The notes: a model not told the origin generated them from the sequence alone. Counted from the stretch's first letter, positions 1-7,095 are shown. The stretch: DNA of 13,403 nt from UBA9647 sp049522195 (GCA_049522195.1 JBEKOB010000103.1:1-13403), one strand, 5' to 3'. Program-made: numbers and translations.

Positions 1-242
1 AAACCGTACGTCTCGTGATACTTTGACCAGGTCACGCCATAGAAGGGGATGCTGCCCGAATACTTCTCGCCGGAGATATACTCGTCGCGAACGGCGAAGG
101 TGCCAATTCCACCCTGGAGAGTGAGTCCCCCGCCAAACAGCGATCGGGACCCCGTCGAGTCTTGAGCCGACACACAGGTGCACGTGGTCAGCATTACCAC
201 TATTTGCAGCGCATAATTGTAGGTTCGCATTTGTCTTGTCAT
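1..242 (-). CDS. Secreted, probable outer-membrane protein (5' part only, cut by window edge)
   Basis: Only the first 80 codons are in the window; the gene continues past the left edge. Read on the minus strand it starts with an ATG at 242 (MTRQMRTYNYALQIVVML) or at the in-frame ATG at 230. The basic start followed by a hydrophobic run and ending in CVSAQDS is a typical Sec signal peptide, with likely cleavage after the SA at about residue 23. The mature start is glycine- and aromatic-rich (GGGLTLQGGIGTFAVRDEY, then SGSIPFYGVTWSKYHETYGF), which resembles the first strands of small outer-membrane beta-barrels common in Bacteroidota-type genomes. That family reading is an inference from composition; the function is unknown. 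No clear Shine-Dalgarno site precedes either ATG. A perfect hairpin lies at 262-285, just upstream. Confidence 0.6.
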   Translation of the reverse strand, partial: MTRQMRTYNYALQIVVMLTTCTCVSAQDSTGSRSLFGGGLTLQGGIGTFAVRDEYISGEKYSGSIPFYGVTWSKYHETYG

Positions 243-261
243 TGGATTTTGGATCGCAATC

Positions 262-285
262 TTCGACTTGAGGGGGGAAGTCGAA
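262..285. repeat. Perfect 8-bp inverted repeat in the leader of the left-edge gene
   Basis: TTCGACTT (262-269) and AAGTCGAA (278-285) pair perfectly around an 8-base loop, GAGGGGGG. It lies 20 bp upstream of the ATG at 242 of the left-edge secreted-protein gene, so in that transcript it would be a 5'-leader hairpin with a C-rich loop. There is no following T-run on either strand, so it does not look like an intrinsic terminator. It may be a regulator site or a leader structure; the sequence does not tell which. Confidence 0.45.
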
Positions 286-370
286 ACGGTTGAGTAGGCC
301 TATGCCGACTAAGGTAGTCTATTTGGGGAGAATGTCAAGAAGGGCAGGGCAAGGATGGAGAAGCGAGGGC

Positions 371-410
371 AATGACGAATAATCGAACATCGAATAATGA
401 ATGTCGAACT
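371..410. repeat. Short copy or remnant of the CGAA-rich palindromic element (copy A)
   Basis: This AT-rich stretch has CGAA units spaced by a few bases (ATGACGAATAATCGAACAT, then CGAATAATGAATGTCGAAC). It opens with AATGACGAA, the same nine bases that open the larger element at 4817. The second half partly folds back on the first (GAACAT against ATGTC). It lies in the 299-bp space (243-541) between pckA and the left-edge gene. The rest of that space holds a purine-rich stretch at about 325-370, the inverted repeat ATGACCG/CGGTCAT at 437-443 and 473-479, and the stem-loop at 514-536. I see no gene there. Confidence 0.4.
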
Positions 411-513
411 GAGGTTTGGCGGGGGTACAAAGAAAGATGACCGGCACCCACTCTGCAAAACGCGTGAAGTGACGGTCATTTGCAATGACTTCAGAAATCA
501 TGAACGTGCATAA

Positions 514-536
514 GCCCCGGGTTTCCAACCCGGGGT
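514..536. repeat. GC-rich stem-loop just after pckA (REP-like or terminator)
   Basis: CCCCGGGTT (515-523) and AACCCGGGG (527-535) form a perfect 9-bp stem with a 3-base loop, extendable by a G-T pair and flanked by TGCA on both sides. It begins 6 bases after the pckA stop codon, so it would fold at the 3' end of the aspC-pckA transcript. The run after the stem on the transcribed strand is CTTATGCACG rather than a T tract, so it is at best an imperfect intrinsic terminator. The shape and position also suit a REP-type palindrome or an mRNA 3'-end stabiliser. Which of these it is cannot be settled from one copy. Confidence 0.5.
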
Positions 537-541
537 GCATC

Positions 542-2182
542 TCAGATCTTCGGTCCTGCCTTGATCACCTCCGGCGGACAGCCGGATTCGAACTTCTTAA
601 AGTTCTCGACGAACCGGGAGGCGAGTTGTTTGTATTTCTGCATGTACACCTCTTTGCTCGGCCACGAAGCGGAAGGATCCAGGATGTTTGCCGGCACGCC
701 CTCACAAGTCTTCGGAACACTGAAGCCAAACACCGGATCAGTCACGAACTCCACATCCAACAGCTCTCCTGTCAACGCCGCTTCCAGGAGACGTCGCGTA
801 TACCGAATGCTGATACGTTTCCCGACTCCATACGCCCCGCCAATCCACCCTGTGTTCACCAGCCAGCAATTGGAACCGTATTTCAGGATCTTCCTCTTCA
901 GAAGATCAGCGTAGAACGAGGGGTGATGGACCATGAACGGAGCCCCAAAACACGTGCTGAACGTCATCTCGGGCTCTTTGCCCAACCCGACTTCCGTCCC
1001 TGCAATCTTTGAAGTGTAGCCGGAAATAAATTGATACATCGCCTGATCGGGCGAGAGTTTCGCGATCGGCGGCATCACTCCGGAGGCATCGCACGTCAGC
1101 AATATAATGCTCTTCGGGTGTCCTGCCATCTTCTCCGGTATCGCATTGCTGATATACTCAAGCGGATAGGAGGCACGCGTGTTTTCTGTTATTGACTCAT
1201 CATCCAGATCTACCATGCGCGTCACCGGATCATACACGACATTCTCCAGTATCGTCCCGAACATCCTGGTTGTAGCGTAAATCTGCGGCTCTGCCGACGC
1301 GGAGAGCCGGATCACCTTCGCGTAACATCCTCCTTCGATATTGAACACTCCCTCATCGCTCCAGCCATGCTCGTCATCGCCGATAAGCCCGCGTTTCGGG
1401 TCGGCAGACAGCGTCGTTTTCCCTGTCCCTGAGAGTCCGAAGAATATCGCCGAATCCCCCTCCTTCCCTACGTTTGCAGAGGCGTGCATCGACATGACGC
1501 CGTCGAGCGGTAGGACGTAATTGAGAATAGTGAAGATAGACTTCTTGATCTCTCCAGCGTATGCCGTGTTGCCGATAAGACAAAGCTTCTGTGAAAAGTT
1601 GAGGACGATGAATGTATTCGCATTCGTCCCGTCGATCTGGGGCATCCCCTTGAACGATGGGACTGCGAGAACGGTGTATTCGGGAATGTGGCGACGGTAT
1701 TCTTCGTTTGTCTTCGGCAAGATGAACATGTTGCGCGCAAACACCGCATGCCATGCATGCTCACAGATGATGCGAATGGGCATCCTGTAGTTCGGGTCTG
1801 CTCCAGCATAACAATCCTGCACAAACACATCCCTCCCCTGGAGAAAACCTTGCATGCGGTTGAAGAGGTCATTGAACTTTTCGGGACTGAACGGCCGGTT
1901 GTATTGTCCCCACCAAATTTTGTCTTCCGTCGAAGATTCTTTTACCACGAACTTGTCGTTCGCTGAACGGGCAGTGTGCTTACCGGTATTTGCGACGATC
2001 GGGCCCATGTGCGTGATGCGGGCTTCTCTCCTGAACGCTATCTCTTCATACAAAGCTTCGGTCGGTAAATTCCAGTACGCCAGCCGCAGGTTCGACAGGC
2101 CGTGGTTCTCGAGCCCGTAATCGCTTTTCAGCGCGGAGGCTTCACTTTGAGCCGGGGTTTTGATGTCAAGAATATTGTTCAT
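542..2182 (-). CDS. pckA: Phosphoenolpyruvate carboxykinase (ATP)
   Basis: This cytosolic enzyme converts oxaloacetate plus ATP to phosphoenolpyruvate, CO2 and ADP, the first committed step of gluconeogenesis. It has 546 residues, the usual length of the ATP-dependent family. Visible signatures, numbered from the chosen ATG, are the substrate-binding arginine motif TARSANDKF (71-79), the metal-site histidine in MSMHASANVG (230-239), the P-loop GLSGTGKTTL (249-258), the metal-binding GDDEHGW (268-274) and NTRASYP. The GR and SP of the more common TGRSPKDK motif are replaced by AR and SA, a mild variant that keeps the key arginine. I chose the ATG at 2182 over a TTG two codons upstream: it overlaps the stop of the aminotransferase gene as ATGA and has GAGGG 7 bases before it. 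Translation is therefore probably coupled. The pair gives aspartate to oxaloacetate to PEP. Confidence 0.97.
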   Translation of the reverse strand: MNNILDIKTPAQSEASALKSDYGLENHGLSNLRLAYWNLPTEALYEEIAFRREARITHMGPIVANTGKHTARSANDKFVVKESSTEDKIWWGQYNRPFSPEKFNDLFNRMQGFLQGRDVFVQDCYAGADPNYRMPIRIICEHAWHAVFARNMFILPKTNEEYRRHIPEYTVLAVPSFKGMPQIDGTNANTFIVLNFSQKLCLIGNTAYAGEIKKSIFTILNYVLPLDGVMSMHASANVGKEGDSAIFFGLSGTGKTTLSADPKRGLIGDDEHGWSDEGVFNIEGGCYAKVIRLSASAEPQIYATTRMFGTILENVVYDPVTRMVDLDDESITENTRASYPLEYISNAIPEKMAGHPKSIILLTCDASGVMPPIAKLSPDQAMYQFISGYTSKIAGTEVGLGKEPEMTFSTCFGAPFMVHHPSFYADLLKRKILKYGSNCWLVNTGWIGGAYGVGKRISIRYTRRLLEAALTGELLDVEFVTDPVFGFSVPKTCEGVPANILDPSASWPSKEVYMQKYKQLASRFVENFKKFESGCPPEVIKAGPKI

Positions 2183-3396
2183 TTCCAATCCCTCACTATT
2201 TTGCGATCGCCAATATAGATTTCATTGGGTGAGTTGGGGTCGAGAGCCCATTTGATGCGCTCAACGCCTTCCGTGACGTCCTTGACCGAGCCGGCATAGC
2301 TGAGGCGGAGATGCCCTTCCATGCCGAATTCCTTGCCGGGCACGGTGACCACAAGCGCCTTCTTGAGCAGCAGCTGCGAGAGCTTGACGGAGTCGTTTGA
2401 GTACGCGCGGAAATCAGGTAAACAATAGTACGTTCCGTTCGGTTTCGTGATCTTCACGCCCGAGAAAGAATTCAGCTCCTGCATCATAACATCCCGGTTA
2501 TTTTCGAGCGTCATACGGAGCATCTCGATGTGGCTCTGAAGTCCGGTTAGAGCTCCTTCCGCCGCGGCCTGAAGAAGAACCGAGACGGTGGTTGTAATCT
2601 GCCCCTGGACGTTTGTCATAATCGTTATGAGCTCTCTCGGCGCGATCGCCCAGCCGACCCGGAAGCCGGTCATACCATACAGCTTTGAGACGCCATTGAC
2701 AACGATAATGTGGCTCGACTCGAGGTCCTTCTTCGTGAATATGTAACACGCAGGCCATTTCTTCCCATCAAAGATGAGCTTGTGATAGATGTCATCCATG
2801 ATGATGAAGATCCCCTTCTTCTCGCAGTACTCGATGATCTGCGCGATGAACTCCTCCGAGTACACTACTCCCGAAGGATTGTTGGGACTGTTGATGATGA
2901 TCGCTTTCGTGTAGGAGCTGACCACCTTCAGGATGTCTTCCATCCTCGGATAGAAACCGCCGTCTTCCGGTTTCACGATCACCGGCACGCCGTACACCAT
3001 TCGCACCATCTCGGGATAGCTCACCCAGTATGGCGCGAGGATGATCACTTCATCCTGCGGATTGAGAATCGAGTAGAGGATGTTATACACCGATTGCTTA
3101 GCCCCGGCGGAGACGATGATATTTTCCGGAGCGACGATCTTGTCGTAGTTCTCCTCGGTGTACTTGATGATCGCTTTCTTGAGAGAAGGCGTTCCGTCCG
3201 CCGGCGTGTACTTCACATCACCCGTATTGAGTTTTGCCGCCGAGCTCAGGATCGCGGCTATGGGCGCCCTGTTTTTTGGTTCACCCGCACCAAGATGGAT
3301 GACTGCTTCCCCCTTCTCACGCAGAAGCCTCGCTTCCTCATTCAGCTTCAATGTCGGAGATTCGGCTATCGATTTTGCAAGCTGACTAACCGTCAT
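2179..3396 (-). CDS. Class I aminotransferase, aspartate type (possibly also prephenate aminotransferase)
   Basis: This is a PLP-dependent fold-type I aminotransferase of 405 residues, closest in style to the Thermus/Rhizobium aspartate aminotransferases (subgroup 1-beta). Visible landmarks are SPNNPSG (170-176, contacts PLP), the MDDIY stretch (200-204, D pairs with the pyridine nitrogen), the PLP-linked lysine K238 in NGVSKLYGMTGFRVGW, R246, and the substrate-carboxylate arginine R364 in HLRLSYAG. The ATG at 3396 is preceded by AGGAGG with 10-base spacing. The gene overlaps pckA by 4 bases and lies downstream of aroF and tyrA. Members of this subgroup often transaminate oxaloacetate and, in some lineages, prephenate to arogenate. 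The neighbours make that second role plausible but do not prove it. The aspartate assignment is firmer than the prephenate one. Confidence 0.9.
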   Translation of the reverse strand: MTVSQLAKSIAESPTLKLNEEARLLREKGEAVIHLGAGEPKNRAPIAAILSSAAKLNTGDVKYTPADGTPSLKKAIIKYTEENYDKIVAPENIIVSAGAKQSVYNILYSILNPQDEVIILAPYWVSYPEMVRMVYGVPVIVKPEDGGFYPRMEDILKVVSSYTKAIIINSPNNPSGVVYSEEFIAQIIEYCEKKGIFIIMDDIYHKLIFDGKKWPACYIFTKKDLESSHIIVVNGVSKLYGMTGFRVGWAIAPRELITIMTNVQGQITTTVSVLLQAAAEGALTGLQSHIEMLRMTLENNRDVMMQELNSFSGVKITKPNGTYYCLPDFRAYSNDSVKLSQLLLKKALVVTVPGKEFGMEGHLRLSYAGSVKDVTEGVERIKWALDPNSPNEIYIGDRKIVRDWK

Positions 3397-3650
3397 GTTT
3401 TAACATCCTCCTTTTCTGTTCCAGGCACGTTGAATAACACCTGCGCAGGTCAACATTTGTGCCATGAAAATCCCCGCATTGTTCGGGTGTCCGATACACG
3501 GTGCAGTGCTGTTTCTCACCCCTGAAAGGGGAAGTTCCAATATCTGATAAGGAATGATCACGAATGAGACCGATCGCGACGGATATGCACAGATCTAGAT
3601 CCGTAGTTTTCCGTGCTTCTTCCGGTCATCCGTGGCTGCTTCTACTGCGT
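3397..3650. other. 254-bp spacer between tyrA and the aminotransferase gene, with several palindromes
   Basis: I find no gene in this spacer. It holds a perfect 12-bp palindrome ACCTGCGCAGGT (3439-3450) inside a wider GTTGA/TCAAC inverted repeat, a small CCCCT/AGGGG hairpin (3519-3531), and GATCTAGATC (3592-3601) flanked by CGGAT (3580-3584) and ATCCG (3599-3603). On the transcribed strand a TTGACC overlaps the 12-bp palindrome, which would suit an operator over a promoter for the aminotransferase-pckA pair, but I see no matching -10 box at normal spacing. The size of the gap and the strong ribosome-binding site after it suggest that the aminotransferase gene has its own promoter here. Confidence 0.35.
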
Positions 3651-4763
3651 TCACTCCCCAATCTCGAATCCCACTCTTTTCAAGATCACCGAAGCGCGTG
3701 CAGAGGTTTCCTTCGACTCAAATGCAAGCCGGAACGTACCGCCGCGGCCTTCACGAATCTTCACAAGCTCAATGTCCTTGATATTGATGTCCGCTTTCGC
3801 CAGCACTGATGTCATCTTCGCCATCATCCCCGGTTTGTCCTTCACGAATACGTAGAGTTCTGCCAGCGGGTGAAGGAATCCTTTCATCGACTTTGGGATG
3901 CTGTCGCGAATCTTCCTCGCCGACCTGAATTTCGCCGGCAGATCCTTCGACCGTTTTCGAAGGTACGTGCGATATCGCTGGAGCTCACGTATCAGCAGAA
4001 CCACCGACTTGTCAATCTCGTCACGATTGAACTCAAGAATATCCTTCCACATCTCAGGTCTGCTCGATGCGATGCGCGTCAGATCGCGGAAACCGCCTGC
4101 CGCGAGACGTAAATGCCGCCGTCCCGAGCGATGCTCCTTCCCGGCAACATTTGTAAGAGCCACCGCTGTGAGCTGAGGAAGGTGGCTGACAACCGAAGCG
4201 ACTTCATCATGAGTTTTTGGATCAAGGAGGACGACCCGTGCACCCAGCTCTTTGAGAAAGTCTGCAAACTGCCGGAGCATGCCGGCTGGATTGGACTTCA
4301 TCGGAGAAAGGACATACACCGCATTTTCGAACAACAGAGGATGTGCGGCATCGACGCCGGAGAGCTCCACGCCGGCCATGGGGTGTCCACCGACAAAATT
4401 ACCGTGCGCGAATAGCTTGGACGCGCTCCGCATGATGTTGCGCTTCACGCTTCCGACATCCGTTACCAACGTGCGTGGAGACGTAAACGCAGCGACTTTC
4501 GGAAGAGACTTCTGGATGACTGAGACGGGCGTGGCAAGGAAGACAAGATCGGCCGTGGAGAGAGCTTTTCGAAGATTCGTTGTTGCATGATCAATCGCTC
4601 CTCTCTTCAGCGCTTTCCTCAGCACGTTTCGTTTGTCGACGCCGACAATGCGCACGGCGGGGTAATGTTTCTTGATCGAAAGCCCGAGGGACCCACCGAT
4701 GACGCCAACACCGATGATGGTGACATTTCTGAAAGAACTTTGGATGTAAGGTTGAGAGCTCAT
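3651..4763 (-). CDS. tyrA: Prephenate (or arogenate) dehydrogenase with C-terminal ACT domain
   Basis: TyrA oxidatively decarboxylates prephenate to 4-hydroxyphenylpyruvate, or arogenate to tyrosine, using NAD(P)+. The 370 residues contain a Rossmann start with GVGVIGGS (18-25), DVGSVK (102-107), GGHPMAG (125-131) and the catalytic-histidine motif SHLPQL (193-198). A helical dimerisation domain follows, and from about residue 300 an ACT-like domain begins (LYVFVKDKPGMMAKMTSVL), the usual site of tyrosine feedback. The aspartate D43 at the end of the second strand (VGVDKR) points to NAD+ rather than NADP+. The start ATG at 4763 has no evident Shine-Dalgarno site. It lies downstream of aroF, separated by a palindromic element that fills most of the 211-bp gap. 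Whether it prefers prephenate or arogenate cannot be read from the sequence. Confidence 0.93.
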   Translation of the reverse strand: MSSQPYIQSSFRNVTIIGVGVIGGSLGLSIKKHYPAVRIVGVDKRNVLRKALKRGAIDHATTNLRKALSTADLVFLATPVSVIQKSLPKVAAFTSPRTLVTDVGSVKRNIMRSASKLFAHGNFVGGHPMAGVELSGVDAAHPLLFENAVYVLSPMKSNPAGMLRQFADFLKELGARVVLLDPKTHDEVASVVSHLPQLTAVALTNVAGKEHRSGRRHLRLAAGGFRDLTRIASSRPEMWKDILEFNRDEIDKSVVLLIRELQRYRTYLRKRSKDLPAKFRSARKIRDSIPKSMKGFLHPLAELYVFVKDKPGMMAKMTSVLAKADINIKDIELVKIREGRGGTFRLAFESKETSARASVILKRVGFEIGE

Positions 4764-4818
4764 TCAGGCTGATTCAGACGTCAAAATATTTCAGAAACGT
4801 GATGTAGGTCGAGGTAAA

Positions 4819-4977
4819 TGACGAAGCACGAAATACGAAATCCGAAACAAATCCGAAGCACAAAGTCCGAAACACCAAACTCGAAGCTCAAGACTTATTT
4901 TGCTATGACGTTTCGAGTTCAGGGATTCGGACTTAGGATTTCCTTCGTATTTCGATATTAGAATTTCGGATTTGTCA
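4819..4977. repeat. CGAA-rich imperfect palindromic element (copy B) filling the aroF-tyrA gap
   Basis: This stretch of about 159 bp is AT-richer than the genes around it and built of CGAA/TTCG units at roughly 8-14 base spacing. The arms fold on each other. AAGTCCGAA (4863-4871) pairs with TTCGGACTT (4926-4934), AACTCGAA (4878-4885) pairs with TTCGAGTT (4912-4919), and both outer ends read TGAC followed by an A-rich CGAA run. The central part at about 4886-4911 is unpaired. The outermost TCA at 4975-4977 is the aroF stop codon itself, so the element abuts or supplies that stop. It codes for nothing. Together with copies at 371 and 8356 it behaves like a small non-autonomous (MITE- or REP-like) repeat. 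Confidence 0.6.
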
Positions 4978-5991
4978 GTTTAGTGTTCTCCCGATAGCTT
5001 CAGCAATCAACCGGATCTCTTTCATCATCTGTGCAAACTGGTCCGGGAACAGAGATTGCGCGCCGTCGGATTTCGCGTGATCGGGGTCGTTGTGGACTTC
5101 CACCATGATCCCATCCGCTCCGGCCGCTACACACGCACGTGCCATCGGGATAACCTTGTCACGAATGCCAATGCCATGAGAAGGATCCGCAAAGATTGGG
5201 AGGTGACTCTTCTTCTTGACCACCGGAACGGCGCTGACATCAAGCGTGTTCCTTGTTGCAGTTTCGAACGTCCGGATTCCGCGCTCGCAGAGGATCACCT
5301 GGTGGTTACCGCCGGAGAGAACATATTCGGCGGCCATGAGCCACTCATCAATCGTCGCAGCCAAGCCGCGCTTCAGAAACACGGGCTTTGAGGCGGTGCC
5401 AAGTTCCCGGAGAAATGTGAAGTTCTGCATGTTCCGGGCGCCAATCTGTAATATGTCGGCATATTTCTCGACCAACGTGATCTGACTCTTGTCCATCACC
5501 TCGGTGACAACTTTCAGCTTGTACTCGTCAGCTGCTGCACGGAGCCAGCGCAGTCCTTCTTCACCCATCCCTTGAAACGAGTATGGTGATGTCCTCGGCT
5601 TGAATGCACCGCCACGGAGGACTTTCGCACCCGCTTCCGCAACGGACTTCGCGATCGTAAATATTTGTTTTTCACTCTCGACAGAGCAGGGTCCGGCCAT
5701 GACGATAACATTTTCGCCCCCGATCTTGAGCCCTCCAATATCGAAGACCGACCCTTCCCGCTTGAATGTCCGGCTGGCGAGCTTATACGGCTCGGTAATG
5801 CGGAGAACCTCAGCGACACCGGGAAGCAGCTCGATCTGGCGATGGTCGAACTCGGGGTGGACCCCGATAGCCCCCAGAACGGTCTGCTGTATCCCCGTCG
5901 ATCGGTGAACGTCGAATCCGTGCTCGTTCAGTACACGGATGATCTCTTCTATTTGCTTTTCAGATGTTCCAGGTTCGGTAACGACGACCAT
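4975..5991 (-). CDS. aroF: 3-deoxy-7-phosphoheptulonate (DAHP) synthase, type I-beta with N-terminal regulatory domain
   Basis: This enzyme condenses phosphoenolpyruvate with erythrose 4-phosphate, the entry step of the shikimate pathway. The protein has 338 residues. Residues 1-70 look like the ferredoxin-like (ACT-like) domain of the Thermotoga maritima enzyme, which binds tyrosine or phenylalanine for feedback control. The barrel follows, with AGPCSVES (99-106), KPRTSPYSFQG (131-141), QIGARNMQNF (182-191), KRG (207-209), DPSHGIG (269-275) and VEVHNDP (297-303). The four expected metal ligands are all present: C102, H272, E298 and D309. The ATG at 5991 lacks a strong Shine-Dalgarno site. 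Its stop codon lies exactly at the border of the palindromic element downstream. The related KdsA, encoded about 6 kb away, is distinguished by its own sugar-site motifs. Confidence 0.96.
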   Translation of the reverse strand: MVVVTEPGTSEKQIEEIIRVLNEHGFDVHRSTGIQQTVLGAIGVHPEFDHRQIELLPGVAEVLRITEPYKLASRTFKREGSVFDIGGLKIGGENVIVMAGPCSVESEKQIFTIAKSVAEAGAKVLRGGAFKPRTSPYSFQGMGEEGLRWLRAAADEYKLKVVTEVMDKSQITLVEKYADILQIGARNMQNFTFLRELGTASKPVFLKRGLAATIDEWLMAAEYVLSGGNHQVILCERGIRTFETATRNTLDVSAVPVVKKKSHLPIFADPSHGIGIRDKVIPMARACVAAGADGIMVEVHNDPDHAKSDGAQSLFPDQFAQMMKEIRLIAEAIGRTLN

Positions 5992-6084
5992 AGGATTTAC
6001 TTGCCTGCAACGTTGTGAATGAAATGAGATCTAGTTTCGTGTATCGGGCCTTCAGACCACAAGCCAAATTCCAACATCGGATAT

Positions 6085-7095
6085 CTAACTCTCTTTGCGT
6101 TTCCTGGCACTCTTGGCCGTTTTTGCAGTCCTGGTAACCCTGGGAGTTTTTACGGTTTTGGCGATCCTGGCGATCTTGATGGTTTTGACGATCCTGGCTG
6201 TCTTGACGGTTTTGGCGGTTCTAGCGATCCTGACGGTCTTGGCGGCTTCAGCGGCTTTGGCAGTCTCAGCGGCTATAGCGGTCTCATCGGCTATCGCGGT
6301 CTCAAGGGCTTTGGCTTCAATGTTTATCTTTGGCGTGCTGTACCGATCAAGCTTGAACTCCTCGCCCAGGTACAGCCTCTTGGCTTCGGAATCGTTGGCA
6401 AGGAATTCTGCCGTCCCCGCCTTCAGAATCCTTCCTTCGAACAAGAGGTACGAATGGTCCGTAATGGACAGCGTCTCGTGCACGTTGTGATCCGTTACGA
6501 GAACGCCGATGTTCTTCTCTTTCAACTTCGTGACTATCTTCATAATCTCTTCAACCGCTATCGGGTCAATCCCGGCGAACGGCTCGTCCAGCAGCATGAA
6601 CTTCGGATCGAGGGCCAGAGCCCGTGCTATCTCTGTTCGTCGGCGTTCGCCTCCTGAAAGGACATACCCCTTGCTCTTGACGAGATGTGTCAGACCGAAA
6701 TCTTCAAGAAGCCGGTCGCATTTCTCTTCGCGTTCCTTGCGCGACAGATCGCTGATTTCGAGCACCGCAAGCAGATTGTCGCGCACCGTCAGCCGGCGAA
6801 ACACCGATGCCTCCTGGGAGAGGTAACCGATTCCCATGCGCGCTCGCTGGTACATCGGCATCGAAGTAATATCTGTGTCGTTGATGAAGACCTTGCCCTC
6901 GTTAGGCCTGATCATCCCTACGATCATATAAAAGGTCGTCGTCTTGCCCGCGCCGTTCGGGCCCAGGAGACCAACGATTTCTCCCTGACGAACCTGGATG
7001 GTCACCTCGTTCACAACGGTCCGCTTCTTGTACTTCTTCACCAGACCTGCGGATCGGAGGACAGTCTTTTCAGTCTGTGGCGCTGTGTCAGTCAT
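6085..7095 (-). CDS. lptB: LPS export ABC transporter ATP-binding protein LptB with an unusual repetitive C-terminal tail
   Basis: LptB is the cytoplasmic ATPase that drives LPS extraction from the inner membrane together with LptF and LptG. Numbered from the ATG at 7095, it has Walker A GPNGAGKTT (45-53), Q-loop Q94, signature LSGGE (146-150), Walker B FMLLDEP (166-172) and the switch H203. The normal family end, YLGEEFKLD, falls at about residue 250, giving the usual length of about 250. A further 85 residues of three-residue repeats follow, described as a separate feature. The ATG at 7095 overlaps the lptA stop as ATGACTGA; an in-frame ATG at 7104 and a TTG at 7110 are alternatives. It is the last gene of the kdsA-to-lptB run. 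lptF and lptG are not in the window. Confidence 0.94.
   Translation of the reverse strand: MTDTAPQTEKTVLRSAGLVKKYKKRTVVNEVTIQVRQGEIVGLLGPNGAGKTTTFYMIVGMIRPNEGKVFINDTDITSMPMYQRARMGIGYLSQEASVFRRLTVRDNLLAVLEISDLSRKEREEKCDRLLEDFGLTHLVKSKGYVLSGGERRRTEIARALALDPKFMLLDEPFAGIDPIAVEEIMKIVTKLKEKNIGVLVTDHNVHETLSITDHSYLLFEGRILKAGTAEFLANDSEAKRLYLGEEFKLDRYSTPKINIEAKALETAIADETAIAAETAKAAEAAKTVRIARTAKTVKTARIVKTIKIARIAKTVKTPRVTRTAKTAKSARKRKES
6088..6342 (-). repeat. 9-bp-period minisatellite coding the LptB tail
   Basis: The last 85 codons of lptB form an imperfect tandem array with a 9-base period. In protein this is about two dozen units of the form small/hydrophobic-hydrophobic-charged, such as TAK, TVK, IAR, IVK and TIK. 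The first third carries mostly glutamate (ALE, ADE, AAE) and the rest almost only lysine or arginine, ending SARKRKES. The codons vary between units (AAA, AAG and AGG for the charged position; ACC and ATC for the second), so the array is not a fresh duplication. On the opposite strand it gives a long hydrophobic open frame, which I regard as a shadow. Confidence 0.75.

Noticed and set aside
319..540. 73-residue minus-strand open frame starting MHPGLETRG
   Set aside because: It is built from the GC stem-loop and the CGAA-rich element, has no ribosome-binding site or recognisable domain, and follows pckA too closely to look like a real gene.
2710..3525. 271-residue plus-strand open frame rich in D, H, R and V
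   Set aside because: Antisense shadow of the aminotransferase gene; composition is typical of reading the complement of a coding frame.
4819..4977. CRISPR-like or tandem direct-repeat array in the aroF-tyrA gap
   Set aside because: Units are short, imperfect and arranged as inverted arms; there are no constant repeats with equal spacers and no cas genes.
6085..6342. LptB tail as a frameshift artefact or separate gene
   Set aside because: The frame and 9-bp periodicity run unbroken from the LptB domain to the stop, and no start codon with a ribosome-binding site lies between them; an assembly error cannot be wholly excluded.
6095..6490. Plus-strand open frame that looks like several membrane helices
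   Set aside because: It is the complement of the LptB repeat tail; the Leu/Val/Ala runs arise from Lys/Arg/Thr codons read backwards.
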